Assembly (NCBI GenBank): GCA_019309045.1
Contig: JAFDGZ010000001.1
Span: forward strand, 80,843 to 144,842
DNA from: Deltaproteobacteria bacterium
GTDB taxonomy: Bacteria > Desulfobacterota > Syntrophobacteria > BM002
Length of the DNA stretch: 64,000 bases
Direction of reading: 5' to 3'
Under the pieces are notes generated by a model, which did no database searches, had not been told where the DNA came from, and was given only the letters and a program-made list of their open reading frames with translations. Both the position numbers and the translations under genes were made by a program. Numbering within the stretch: the stretch's first letter is position 1; every line of letters starts with the position of its first letter. Below are positions 7,860 through 16,759 of this stretch, in pieces.

Positions 7860-9734
7860 TTATTGGGCCTTGTGATTCTCCCGGAGCCCTTGTCGCAATT
7901 GCAATGCGTCAACCACAATGCTCTGCACCTTCGTCAATTCAAAAGGCTTGCAAAGCAAGAGATCCACGCCCTTCTCCTTCATTTCATTTTCGTTCAGTTC
8001 ATTTCCCCAACCCGTGATCAGCACCACCGGGATGGAGGGTGTGCGCCGCTTGATGGCCGCAGCCACCTCCCAGCCGCTGAGATCCGGCATACCTAGATCG
8101 GTGAGCACAGCATCAAAACTCTGTTTCTCCAACTCTGCCAGTCCTTCCCTTCCCCCGGCCACACTAACCACCTCATGGCCCAACTGCTCGATCATAGTTG
8201 CCAATACATCTCGGACGAGATTGTCGTCGTCAATGAGGAGAATTCGAGCTTTCTGCATCCCCTGGCTATCGCCTTTCTTTTCCTTGTCGGCTGCTGACTC
8301 TTGACTGAGCGGCAGACGGATTGTAAAGGTTGTCCCTTTTCCCAGTTCACTTTCCACGGCGATCTCCCCCTCGTGCCTGCGGATTATCCCATAGGCCACA
8401 CTGAGGCCGAGGCCAGAATTGCCAGGGCCTTTGCTGGTGAAAAACGGGTCGAAGATGCGATCCACAGTCTCACTGCTCATACCTGTACCACTGTCCTCAA
8501 TGCGCACGAAACCCCGGGACTCAGTCGTCCAGGTGGAAACAGTGATCCTGCCTCCAGATGGCATGGCATCCAGGGCATTGAGGATAATGTTGGTGAAGGC
8601 CTCACGCAGCTCTGAACCGTCACCAGCCACCGGGTTTACATCATTGAGACGTGTGACAAATTCAACCTTCCTGCCACTCTTCTGCAACTGGTCTTTCCAG
8701 ACCGGCTTGGTGATTGTCAGCACGTCGCTGATCAAATCTCTGAGATTCAGGGGCACGAATTCCCTGGTGCGTCTGGTGCGACTGAACTCTTGAATGCGCT
8801 TCACAGTGGCTGCCCCGTCTCGGGCAGCCATTTCCACAGCCTTCAACTTCTCCCTCTGTTCGGGAGCGCTGATATCGGCAAGAAGCAGTTGAGTGTAGCC
8901 AATGATGGCAGCCAGACTATTATTGAAATCATGGGCTACGCCAGAAGCCATCTGGCCGAGCGCTCTCAGTTTTTCGGTCTGGGCCATACGGGATTTGGTC
9001 TGCTGCAGTTTCTTGTGGGTCCTCTCCAGGTACTCTGTCCGCTGCCTCACCTTTTCTTCCAGCTCACTATTGATTTCTTGCAGCTCCTTGTACATCCGGG
9101 CATGGTCGAGCTGTACAGCGATCTGGTTGGCCACGATGATCATGCCGTGCAGATCTCTCCCCTGAAAGGAATTCTTCTCTTTGCAGCTCAGATTGAGAAC
9201 CCCAACTGTTTCACCTCGTACCAGCAGAGGCAGACAGAGAAGAGAACCGATCTCCACGCTCTGGCGCGGATCTGTCAAGAATCTTTCATCTTTTTCCACA
9301 TCGTTTATGAGAATGGGGGTTGCTTCCTCCAGTACTTTGCCAGCTACTCCTTCACCCTTCTTGAGAGACACGGTGGCAAAGTGGTTGCCCTTATCATGAG
9401 AGTCCGCATTGCTGCTGTCCACTCCTCTGGCCACTTTTAGCTTGAGTTCTCTTTTCTCCGGGTCGAAAAGCATTATGGAGGCATTGTCTACTGGCAGTTC
9501 ATCCAGGAGGATGTCGAGGACAGCGCCACAGGTCTTCTCTACATCTTCGTCCAGCGCCACAGAGTCAGTGAGCCTCCGGGCTACAGAAAGTTCTCGCAAG
9601 CGCTGGAGTTGGATGCGACCACTATCATGCAATACTGCCCGGACTGCCTTGAGGTCTACCCTGGTCTGGTGCTGGGATGGCTTGTCTTCCAACATTTCTT
9701 GTCCGCTTGCATCTTCTGCAGATGGGCTAACCAA
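7860..9734 (-). CDS. Cytoplasmic hybrid histidine kinase (GAF-HK-REC)
   Basis: A 624-residue soluble sensor kinase with no membrane segment. A GAF domain (about 60-212) is followed by a coiled coil (215-255), a HisKA dimerisation domain with phospho-His about 268 in SGVAHDFNNSLAAIIGY, a HATPase domain (FTNIILNALDAM, DSGTGMSSE, GPGNSGLGLSVAYGI) and a C-terminal receiver (LLIDDDN, TDLGMPDLSGW, CKPF). The receiver keeps its Asp and Lys, so phosphotransfer is possible. The TTG at 9734 has GGGAG 8 bases upstream; an ATG at 9695 is the alternative. It lies 64 bp downstream of the HDOD gene and is probably co-transcribed with it from the sigma-28 promoter. Stimulus and partner are unknown. Confidence 0.9.
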   Translation of the reverse strand: MVSPSAEDASGQEMLEDKPSQHQTRVDLKAVRAVLHDSGRIQLQRLRELSVARRLTDSVALDEDVEKTCGAVLDILLDELPVDNASIMLFDPEKRELKLKVARGVDSSNADSHDKGNHFATVSLKKGEGVAGKVLEEATPILINDVEKDERFLTDPRQSVEIGSLLCLPLLVRGETVGVLNLSCKEKNSFQGRDLHGMIIVANQIAVQLDHARMYKELQEINSELEEKVRQRTEYLERTHKKLQQTKSRMAQTEKLRALGQMASGVAHDFNNSLAAIIGYTQLLLADISAPEQREKLKAVEMAARDGAATVKRIQEFSRTRRTREFVPLNLRDLISDVLTITKPVWKDQLQKSGRKVEFVTRLNDVNPVAGDGSELREAFTNIILNALDAMPSGGRITVSTWTTESRGFVRIEDSGTGMSSETVDRIFDPFFTSKGPGNSGLGLSVAYGIIRRHEGEIAVESELGKGTTFTIRLPLSQESAADKEKKGDSQGMQKARILLIDDDNLVRDVLATMIEQLGHEVVSVAGGREGLAELEKQSFDAVLTDLGMPDLSGWEVAAAIKRRTPSIPVVLITGWGNELNENEMKEKGVDLLLCKPFELTKVQSIVVDALQLRQGLRENHKAQ

Positions 9735-9798
9735 AGAAATGACTCCCGCGGATCTGCCGCGGTGCCAGCTAACGAATAACCATCTAACCTCATTCCTC

Positions 9799-10656
9799 CT
9801 AGGAAATTAGTGAAAACACTTCCTTTATTGCTGTCTGCTGTCGGCGAACAGCCCCGCACATCTCGGCCAGCTCTTCACTGTCTAGCTGCAGGACCGCCAT
9901 GGCCTCCTTGCTGCCTCCATCAAATGGCCAGATGTTTTCTTCTCCTGCCGTCGCTTGATGGGCCAGTTTGTTGGCCAGATATACGGTGGCCACTCCTTTC
10001 GGACGAACCACAGAAGCGGCAAAAGGGGAATGATGCTGGGCAATGAGTTCCATGAGCTCTGCGGGGAAATGCCATCTCTCGGCCAGCCAGCCTCCTACTT
10101 GGCCGTGGTGAAGCTGATACGCCTCCTTCTCTGCTTCGTGGTCTGCCTGCCCTCTGCTTCTGGCTTCCTGGACCACAGTGAAATATGCGTCTCCCAGTAT
10201 AGAGTGTAGGGCGAGCTTGCCAATGTCATGGAGGAGCGCCCCAATGTAGACCTTTTCAGGGTGTATTTCTTGACCCCGATCACCCAAAAGCCTGACGGCA
10301 GCAGCACTGGTGAGAACATGAATCCAGAAATCCTCCAGCACCTCCGCTGGCACCACAGAAGAAAAACTGTCATATACAGAGATTGTCAGACTAGCACTGC
10401 GCACCTCATTGAAGCCTACCACGATTACCGCCTGCTCAATGGTGGCTACATTACGGAAGCGTCCATAATAGGCTGAGTTCGCCATTTTCAAGATCTTCGA
10501 ACACAAGGCTTGATCCTTGGCAATAATGTCAGCGAGATCTTTTACTGTGGAGTCTTCGTCTTCAATCGTATTAAGAATCATGGTAAATGAGTGCGGCAGG
10601 GTGGGAACTTCCTCGAGACGACGTATTTTCTCTCTGATTTCTTTGGCATTACTCAT
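9799..10656 (-). CDS. HDOD domain protein
   Basis: A 285-residue single-domain HDOD protein covering most of the length: VPTLPHSFTMIL, KMANSAYYG, VVGFNEVRSASL, ALLHDIGKLALH, EAYQLHHGQVGGWLAERW and IAQHH. The HD pair is intact in LLHDIGK, unlike the HDOD-GGDEF protein nearby where it reads LLHNIG. HDOD proteins are usually non-catalytic signalling adaptors, often linked to motility or c-di-GMP. The ATG at 10656 has AAGG 8 bases upstream. A sigma-28 promoter match lies 88-114 bp upstream, so expression is likely FliA-dependent. The next gene is the GAF hybrid kinase, a plausible partner. Confidence 0.9.
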   Translation of the reverse strand: MSNAKEIREKIRRLEEVPTLPHSFTMILNTIEDEDSTVKDLADIIAKDQALCSKILKMANSAYYGRFRNVATIEQAVIVVGFNEVRSASLTISVYDSFSSVVPAEVLEDFWIHVLTSAAAVRLLGDRGQEIHPEKVYIGALLHDIGKLALHSILGDAYFTVVQEARSRGQADHEAEKEAYQLHHGQVGGWLAERWHFPAELMELIAQHHSPFAASVVRPKGVATVYLANKLAHQATAGEENIWPFDGGSKEAMAVLQLDSEELAEMCGAVRRQQTAIKEVFSLIS

Positions 10657-10743
10657 ATGACAAGCCTTATCTTTATTGAAATCTGTGGCTCACAAATTCA
10701 GGAAAGAGATCACCATACCATAATCCGGGATGTTACAAGAGTT

Positions 10744-10770
10744 TTATCGGCAAAAAGCGGAAAAATCTTA
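10744..10770 (-). promoter_or_regulatory. Sigma-28 (FliA) promoter of the HDOD-kinase pair
   Basis: On the minus strand TAAGATTT, an 11-base spacer and GCCGATAA match the consensus TAAAGTTT-N11-GCCGATAA at 6/8 and 8/8 positions with exact spacing. The expected start (about 10736) gives an 80-nt leader to the HDOD gene. The rest of the 10657-10944 gap is AT-rich and holds no supported gene. Confidence 0.75.
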
Positions 10771-10944
10771 AATAAATACGAGATAGGCTGCTTCAGGAAA
10801 AGCTGCAAAAAGGTACGGCCAGGAAAAAAAGGAACATCAAATGAGTTGACCGCTGCATACTTTATTTTTACTGAGTAACTGCAAGGGCAGGAAGATGATC
10901 AGGGGATTGACTTCTGTTGCCAATTGACAGCTATCTTATCATTC

Positions 10945-12609
10945 TTAATTGTTCTTCAATATTTCTCGCACTGCTGTCAGAACCTGTTCTATTTTGTACG
11001 GTTTACGAATGAATCCTTTTGCACCTAGTTCGAGCAGTTCCTGCTGCACAGCGCTGCTTGCATAGCCGCTGGCAACTAGTACCCTAGCCTGGGGATTGAT
11101 CTTCAGGAGTTCCTTCAAGCATTCTTTGCCTCCCATACCAGGCATGATGAGATCTAGGATAATGACTTCTATCCCAGCCTCTTCCTTGGCATAGAGCTCC
11201 AGAGCCCATTCACCTTTCGCCGAACAGACCACGGTGTAGCCAAACATCTCGAGCATCTGTTTGACTGAATTTCGAATGGCTTCCTCATCCTCGATGAGCA
11301 AGATTTTCTCAGAGCCTGCTTGACAAACCGCTGCCTGCTCTTCAGCGGGAGTGGTGCGCCTCACCTGTGACACCGGCAATAGAATTTTGAAGGTTGTGCC
11401 ATGGCCTGGACTGCTCTCTACAGTGATATGGCCCGAGTGATTGGCCACAATCCTCTTCACCATGGCCAATCCCAAGCCAGCACCCGCGCCATTTTGCTTG
11501 GTGGTGTAGAATGGTTGGAAGATTTGCTCGAGCATCTCTGCTGACATGCCGTGGCCGGTGTCAGTAATGGTGAGCTCCACATACTCTCCTGGCTTTATCT
11601 CCTGACGCAGACGACACTTCTCCTCACTTATGCTGACATTTGCCGTGGAGATGGTCAGGATTCCACCCTTCGGCATGCTGTCTCTGGCGTTGTTGGCCAA
11701 GTTGACGAGCACTTGTTCAATCTGGGTCGCATCAGCCAAAACAGTAGGCAGATCAGGGCCGAGCTCTAGTTCTATATTTATCATTCTGGGCATGGCGAGG
11801 CGCAAGAGATCCTCTGTTTTTTCCACAAGAGGATTGAGCTCCACCGGCTGTAGTTTACTGTCCAACTTCCGGCTGAAGCTCAGTAACTGGCCGGTCATCT
11901 GTTTTCCTCTCTCCGCAATGCTGAGAATCTCACGTAGCTGGCGCATGCAGTTTTCTTCATCGGCCCTTCCCAGCAGCAGCAGCTCTGCATAGCCCTGGAT
12001 GCCCTGGAGTACATTGTTGAAATCATGGGCGATACCCCCAGTAAGAGTGCCGAGAGCTTCCATCTTCTGGGCCTGGCAGAGCTGCGCCTCCAGCTGCAGC
12101 CTCTCTTCCTGGGCATGCTTCCGCTCGGTAATGTCTTTGATGTAATCTATGACCCCCACCACATTGCCAGCGCCGTCTCTGAACGGAAATGCAGATATCT
12201 CGAACCATCTAGTTGACTGGTACCCATATTCAAAGGGAACTTCGCGAACACTCACCTCACCGGTCTCCAACGTTATGACCGCGGGGCACCAGGGGCAGGG
12301 CTCCTCCCTCATCTGGTAGACCTGGTAGCATTTCCTGCCTAATAGAGTATTCTTGTCTGCAAAGGCGCGCTCCAGCGACCTGTTGGTACGAATAATGTTG
12401 AAATGTAGATCGAGAACGCATATGCCGTCTTGAATGGAGTTGAATATGTCGCTGATAAATAATCTTTCCCTGCGCAGGACGTCTTCGGCAACCTTTCGTT
12501 TGCAGATCTCTTCCTCCAACAGGCCGCTCGTCTCCAGCACCAGCTCCCCATCCAACCGCCAATCTCCTGAGGGATGCTGTAAACGGCTCTCAGAAGAATT
12601 TCTGCTCAT
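10945..12609 (-). CDS. Cytoplasmic hybrid histidine kinase (PAS-HK-REC)
   Basis: A 554-residue soluble kinase. A PAS domain (about 45-165) contains a cysteine cluster (CYQVYQ, then EEPCPWCPA), a pattern that could bind a metal or sense redox. The HisKA domain carries phospho-His about 195 in [17 protein letters not shown], the HATPase has [20 protein letters not shown] and [14 protein letters not shown], and the C-terminal receiver (about 437-550) has LLIEDEE, the acceptor Asp in [11 protein letters not shown] and RKPYK. No membrane span is present. It lies 89 bp downstream of the HDOD-GGDEF gene on the same strand. Its place in the motility signalling block is positional evidence only; the output protein is unknown. 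Confidence 0.9.
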   Translation of the reverse strand: MSRNSSESRLQHPSGDWRLDGELVLETSGLLEEEICKRKVAEDVLRRERLFISDIFNSIQDGICVLDLHFNIIRTNRSLERAFADKNTLLGRKCYQVYQMREEPCPWCPAVITLETGEVSVREVPFEYGYQSTRWFEISAFPFRDGAGNVVGVIDYIKDITERKHAQEERLQLEAQLCQAQKMEALGTLTGGIAHDFNNVLQGIQGYAELLLLGRADEENCMRQLREILSIAERGKQMTGQLLSFSRKLDSKLQPVELNPLVEKTEDLLRLAMPRMINIELELGPDLPTVLADATQIEQVLVNLANNARDSMPKGGILTISTANVSISEEKCRLRQEIKPGEYVELTITDTGHGMSAEMLEQIFQPFYTTKQNGAGAGLGLAMVKRIVANHSGHITVESSPGHGTTFKILLPVSQVRRTTPAEEQAAVCQAGSEKILLIEDEEAIRNSVKQMLEMFGYTVVCSAKGEWALELYAKEEAGIEVIILDLIMPGMGGKECLKELLKINPQARVLVASGYASSAVQQELLELGAKGFIRKPYKIEQVLTAVREILKNN

Positions 12610-12698
12610 TTGTCACCTCTCCTCCTATCTACTCCTCTGTCCAGCAGCAACTTTCTGCCCTGGGGAAACTCGGCTCGGGCGTCCCCCGTGACCTGACT

Positions 12699-14183
12699 CT
12701 ACTTTGGAGTAGAATACAGACAGCACCTGTTGCGTCCTTCAGCTTTCGCCTGGTAGAGGGCTCGATCAGCCATATCGAGCAGATCGTCATGGGTGATGTC
12801 TGCTTCCGCCTCGAGCGAGGCAACGCCGATGCTGACGCTTACCTGTACGCTCTTGCCTTCGAATTCAATGGCAAGAGATGCCAGCTGCTGCCGCAATCGC
12901 TCCACTGCAATCATAGCACCTGTACTGTCCGTCTCCGGCATGATGATGGCGAATTCTTCTCCACCATAACGAGCAATAATGTCTGACTCCCGGAAGCAGT
13001 CAGTCATGTGGCGGGCAACTGTCCGCAGCACCAGGTCACCAGCAAGGTGGCCGAAAGTATCATTGATGGCCTTGAACAGGTCAAAATCAACAATGGCGAG
13101 CGCCAGCTTGGACCTGTATCTCTGAGCACGGTAGAATTCGTTTTTGAGAAATTGACGGAAACCTTTATAGTTGAACAACCCTGTGAGACTGTCGCGCAGC
13201 GTCTGTTCTTTCAAGGTGGCAATAATTTTTTCTTGTTTCAATAGATCTGTCACTATGCTGCTAGATAGATTTATAAGCTCCTTCCGAGCCTCTTCAATCA
13301 AGTGTAGATAGTTTTCCTGTTTATCAACCCTGATTTCGAACAGAGGCAAAATATCCTTGGTGTTTTTATCAATTTGTTCGATTATGTCGTCCAATCTTAT
13401 TTTATCCGCAAGATCATATTTCACCCAGGTTTCTTCCAATTGTTTAAGATAGTTAATGTTTTTCTGTGCAAGAAAATCACTGATAAGTGCAGCCAGATAG
13501 AGCAATTTTGTATAACCTTCTGCCTCAACTGCCGCTTCAGGCAATCGTTCGGGGTAATGATGATAGCTTATTGGTATGGAAAAGTTGTCAGGAAGACCCC
13601 ATTTATCAACAAGAAATCCTCCTACCTGCATATGATTTATGCCAATTATCTTTTTTTCAGCTTCGTGATCTGTGCAGGAGCCTGCTTCTACTTCTTTTGC
13701 CACCAGTTCGTATTTCTCAGGGAGGCACTGGCTCAATACGAAGACCCCAATGTTGTGAAGCAGACCTAAAAAGAACACATCTTCCGCGCCGGAAGCAAGC
13801 AGCTGCTCTCCGATCAGTTTTGCTGCCACCGCTGCTATGAGCGAATTCTTCCAGAAGAGTGTGTGATCGAAAGAACTGCCGTTTCCCTGATTGTAGTTGC
13901 GGATAAGAGAAAAGCTTAGGGCTAGGTTCTTTACCGTGTTTATGCCGAGCAAATTTACTGCCAGCGGTACTGAAGTGACCTTCCTGGGCAAGCCGTAAAA
14001 TGGTGAGTTGATCATTCTCAGCACCTTGGCACTGAGTGGTGGATCTTTGGAAAGGATGTCGGCAATCTCGTTCAAACCGGCCTTTTCATTTCTCACTGCG
14101 GCAAGAATTTCCATTGCTATGCCCGGCAGGGTTGCCAGATTTTCCGATTTCCTGATGATCTCTTCCACGTCTACTTGGCTCAC
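12699..14183 (-). CDS. HDOD-GGDEF diguanylate cyclase
   Basis: A 494-residue cytoplasmic protein. The N-terminal HDOD domain (about 12-230: NLATLPGIAMEIL, RMINSPFYGLP, INHMQVGGFLVDKWG) has an Asn in place of the HD aspartate (GLLHNIG). A helical linker leads to a GGDEF domain (about 325-490) with the active-site variant RYGGEEF, which is competent in the family, and an RESD I-site. It probably makes c-di-GMP under control of the HDOD module. The start is placed at GTG 14183 because GAGGTG lies 8 bases upstream; the frame is open for 22 more codons to 14249 but without a site. It is transcribed divergently from the PilZ gene, so c-di-GMP maker and receptor share a control region. Confidence 0.9.
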   Translation of the reverse strand: MSQVDVEEIIRKSENLATLPGIAMEILAAVRNEKAGLNEIADILSKDPPLSAKVLRMINSPFYGLPRKVTSVPLAVNLLGINTVKNLALSFSLIRNYNQGNGSSFDHTLFWKNSLIAAVAAKLIGEQLLASGAEDVFFLGLLHNIGVFVLSQCLPEKYELVAKEVEAGSCTDHEAEKKIIGINHMQVGGFLVDKWGLPDNFSIPISYHHYPERLPEAAVEAEGYTKLLYLAALISDFLAQKNINYLKQLEETWVKYDLADKIRLDDIIEQIDKNTKDILPLFEIRVDKQENYLHLIEEARKELINLSSSIVTDLLKQEKIIATLKEQTLRDSLTGLFNYKGFRQFLKNEFYRAQRYRSKLALAIVDFDLFKAINDTFGHLAGDLVLRTVARHMTDCFRESDIIARYGGEEFAIIMPETDSTGAMIAVERLRQQLASLAIEFEGKSVQVSVSIGVASLEAEADITHDDLLDMADRALYQAKAEGRNRCCLYSTPK

Positions 14184-14699
14184 TCTCTGTTCACCTCGTT
14201 GCGCCTCGGATAATCCAGTTCGTCGTGCACCCATCCAGCAGCCAGACACACTGCTATCACAGACACTTGTCTCTCCGAATCAGAAGCCTCATGCAACAGG
14301 CATGCCTCGAGAAAGTGGCGGCCCGGATTCCCCAGGCTCCTGGCCCAGGACCCCGACAGCTGGCAGCAACTGTGCCTGCCACCAGGGCACTGCCATGACA
14401 ACATGCTGCTGATTCGCACAATTAGTAAAATAAATTGCCTGTAAATTCCCTGTCTTACAGTTAAATCGTCTGTCAGTTGCTCAGCCTGTGCTCTCGGGAA
14501 AAGAGCACCTTTTTGCTCTGAACCCCATTGTAGAACCTCACTTGCCGCAACTCTGCCATCTCCTTCTTTGTTTGATCTCCAACACAGCTTCTCTGTCAAT
14601 GAAGCACTGCAGAGCCCCGAGGTGGCAAGGGCAGGGCACCACGAGTAAAAGAAAAATAGTACAGACCTGTATACCTTCCTTGTCAGAAAAAGCTCATGG
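14184..14699. other. Divergent intergenic region
   Basis: About 600 bp separate the HDOD-GGDEF and PilZ genes. A 203-codon minus-strand frame spans it, but its residue composition and lack of a ribosome site argue against a gene. No recognisable promoter for the HDOD-GGDEF gene was found. The only supported element is the sigma-54-like site at 14700-14715. Confidence 0.4.
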
Positions 14700-14715
14700 A
14701 GGCATGGGTATTGCA
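14700..14715 (+). promoter_or_regulatory. Probable sigma-54 promoter of the PilZ gene
   Basis: AGGCAT-GGGTA-TTGCA keeps the essential GG and GC with correct spacing and a perfect -12 box, but the first base and the last base of the -24 box deviate from TGGCAC. Expected start about 14726, leader about 75 nt. It is the weakest of the sigma-54 sites reported here. Confidence 0.6.
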
Positions 14716-14800
14716 AAAATAGATACTGAGGCACACCTCCAACCGCAACTCGGTATATGGCTATTGTGGTCCAAGGGGAGACCTCAGACAAGAGAATTTT

Positions 14801-15760
14801 ATGAAATCATATCTGATTATAATAGGCAGCACTCTCCTTTGTCTGATCTTGTTCTTCCGGCGCCAGAGCCGCCGCCAGCCTCGGAAACTCTGTCAGGTAG
14901 ACAGTGAATGCCAAATTAGAACAATCCTGGAACAGTCAATCATTGAGAGACAGGCTTACGAAATAGTCGTAGAACTGCAGGAAACCTCTTCATCAATGAC
15001 TGCAGTTCCCATGGAATTGACCGAAAAGAACACTTTGCTGGTCGAGCTCCTGGACTATGGCAGTGAATTGACAAAGTTGCGCCAGTTGCCCCTGACTGTC
15101 TACTTTCGGGTGGGACATGGGCAAGGACAACAGTTTTTCTATTTCAATACGTCAGCAAGCGGCATCATCCAGAAGCAGATTGGCCGAGTGAAACATCGGC
15201 TTCTCAGTATTGCAATTCCTTCTTGTCTACACCAGGGCCAGAAACGGCGTCACTACAGACTGCAACCTGCCAAGGCAGCGCGTGTATGCGTTTCTCTCAG
15301 AGCGACAGGGCCAGCTCACCGCAGGCGCCAGCGCCTGATGCTGCAGAATGCTCCCGTGGATGATATCAGCGCCGGCGGTCTCAGCTTCACCAGCAGAGAT
15401 CTTCCTGCAATCAGCGAACTTGGCAAAGGCGACGTCATGGTCCTGGAAGTATCATTCCAGCCGTGCTGTTTCGAAAGTCGGCAAGCAAGGGTGCCAGCAA
15501 CCATCTTTTTCCAGGCGGAGCTCCTGGGCAACAGGCTGATAAAGCAGGGCAGGCGGCGTTTGCGTTTCCGCTTTCTCAGCCGACAGGTTGATGCGGGCTA
15601 TGGCAAGTCCTATTTCTCAGATGACCTGGACAGGCTGAACGAAGATCTGTCACGCTGGATTCATGAATGTCAAAGGATGATCATCAAGCAACGGCGGCTG
15701 GCAGAAAACCTTGAGCATGGTCAAGAGCATCGTCGCTCGGTATCTCAACGCTCGCCCTGA
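14801..15760 (+). CDS. Membrane-anchored PilZ c-di-GMP receptor
   Basis: A 319-residue protein with an N-terminal membrane anchor (about 4-19), a YcgR-N-like domain (about 35-140) and a PilZ domain (about 147-265). Both c-di-GMP contact motifs are intact: RRHYR (RxxxR, 149-153) and DISAGG (DxSxxG, 188-193). The C-terminal 50 residues are helical and basic. In YcgR-type proteins this architecture brakes the flagellar motor when c-di-GMP is bound; here the membrane anchor would keep it near the motor. That role is inference from family and context. AAGAG precedes the ATG. It converges on fliW across a hairpin. Confidence 0.88.
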   Translation: MKSYLIIIGSTLLCLILFFRRQSRRQPRKLCQVDSECQIRTILEQSIIERQAYEIVVELQETSSSMTAVPMELTEKNTLLVELLDYGSELTKLRQLPLTVYFRVGHGQGQQFFYFNTSASGIIQKQIGRVKHRLLSIAIPSCLHQGQKRRHYRLQPAKAARVCVSLRATGPAHRRRQRLMLQNAPVDDISAGGLSFTSRDLPAISELGKGDVMVLEVSFQPCCFESRQARVPATIFFQAELLGNRLIKQGRRRLRFRFLSRQVDAGYGKSYFSDDLDRLNEDLSRWIHECQRMIIKQRRLAENLEHGQEHRRSVSQRSP

Positions 15761-15790
15761 CCCTGGAAGGACGACAGAGAGACTTCCTCC

Positions 15791-15821
15791 TTGCCCTGCG
15801 TTACCCAACTCGCAAGGGCAA
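15791..15821. terminator. Hairpin between convergent PilZ and fliW genes
   Basis: TTGCCCTGCG pairs with CGCAAGGGCAA across a 10-base loop, with one bulged A. It lies between the PilZ stop (15760) and the fliW stop (15845), the right place for a two-way terminator, though no clear T-run follows on either strand. Confidence 0.45.
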
Positions 15822-15844
15822 CCTGTCCCCCTGCCAAGACTCTC

Positions 15845-16360
15845 TTACTTTGCTGTAATTCTGCAACATGCCTTCTGGGAACGGCCATTGTCAGGAGCGA
15901 GGAGAGGATGGCGATGGGAGTAGCAGCAGTTGTGCAGTACCAGTTGCTTGCCGAGCAGCTTGTTGGTATTTATGACAATCGGTCCCAGGAGGTTGATTGT
16001 CATGGCCGTGGGATCCTGACGGGGGATGGTTACCAGGCCATAGACGGCACACTGCCCCTCGTCTTGCAGTTGCAGTTCTTGCTTGTCCTCTTCGTGCAAC
16101 TCTATCTGGTATTCAGGAACAACAGCTGCCGTCAGGACGACCACAAAGGCCAGGGTAGGATCATCAATAGATTGCAGCCAGAGAAAGGGAGAATCCTCCC
16201 TGTGTGACAGAAGCACGAATCTTTTCTGCTGCGGAAATCCCACCAGCCCTTTGGGCAGAGTGACGATCTGTCCAGTAGTGATCTGGATCTTGCCGAAGCG
16301 GCTCGTCTCAACATGAAGAATATCGCTTTGCTGGGCTTTTTCTTCTGCTGTGTTCTGCAA
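15845..16360 (-). CDS. fliW: Flagellar assembly factor FliW
   Basis: FliW binds flagellin and, when free, sequesters CsrA, so coupling flagellin translation to export. At 171 residues it has the family hallmarks: VETSRFGKIQ near the start, LPKGLVGFPQQKRFVLL, then PFLWLQSIDDPTLAFVV and TAMTINLLGPIVIN. It starts with TTG at 16360, directly after the csrA stop, with a strong GAGGAG site inside the end of csrA, so the two are translationally coupled. It is the last gene of the flgF operon. The C-terminal 25 residues, rich in Cys and His, are longer than usual. Confidence 0.95.
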   Translation of the reverse strand: MQNTAEEKAQQSDILHVETSRFGKIQITTGQIVTLPKGLVGFPQQKRFVLLSHREDSPFLWLQSIDDPTLAFVVVLTAAVVPEYQIELHEEDKQELQLQDEGQCAVYGLVTIPRQDPTAMTINLLGPIVINTNKLLGKQLVLHNCCYSHRHPLLAPDNGRSQKACCRITAK

Positions 16361-16361
16361 A

Positions 16362-16598
16362 CTATTCTCCTCTACCGCGAAGCCACAGAGAATGCGCCTC
16401 CTGAAGATCAGCGGGTGCGGCTGCAGCCATGCGGTTCTGAGCCGCTATACGCTGGTATACTTCACTGCGATGAACGGCGGTATCTGCCGGGGCACTGATT
16501 CCCAGCCGTACTTGCCGTCCTCTGATCTCCAGTACCTGTACCAAGATATCGTCACCTATCTGTATTCCCTCTCCAGCCTTCCTGGCTAATATGAGCAC
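16362..16598 (-). CDS. csrA: Carbon storage regulator CsrA
   Basis: RNA-binding translational regulator; in flagellated bacteria with FliW it typically represses flagellin mRNA. The first 50 residues match the family closely ([34 protein letters not shown], the HRSEVY helix with the conserved Arg), and a tail brings it to 78 residues. The start is GTG 16598 with GGAGG 8 bases upstream. It sits between flgL and fliW, a gene order known from several phyla. The likely flagellin target is outside the window. Confidence 0.96.
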   Translation of the reverse strand: MLILARKAGEGIQIGDDILVQVLEIRGRQVRLGISAPADTAVHRSEVYQRIAAQNRMAAAAPADLQEAHSLWLRGRGE

Positions 16599-16759
16599 CT
16601 CTCACCCTCCGTGGTGAACTCGAGACGATCCATTGTCTTGCTGCCGGTGGAGCCTGACGGCTACCCATTGTGCCGCTGTCTCCTGCTGCGGCTCTCCTGT
16701 CCCGCCCATCTGATTTGCGGGCTCTATGCTAACTTTGCCAACCGCTCAGTAGTGCCACC
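16599..16759. other. Gap between flgL and csrA
   Basis: 161 bp between the flgL stop and the csrA start. No promoter, hairpin with T-run or small gene was recognised. csrA-fliW may be read through from the flgF operon or have an unrecognised promoter here. Confidence 0.35.

Noticed and set aside
14180..14791. A 203-codon minus-strand open frame in the gap between the HDOD-GGDEF and PilZ genes
   Set aside because: No ribosome site, unusual Cys/Trp/Ser-rich composition, overlap with the start of the HDOD-GGDEF gene and with the PilZ promoter region.
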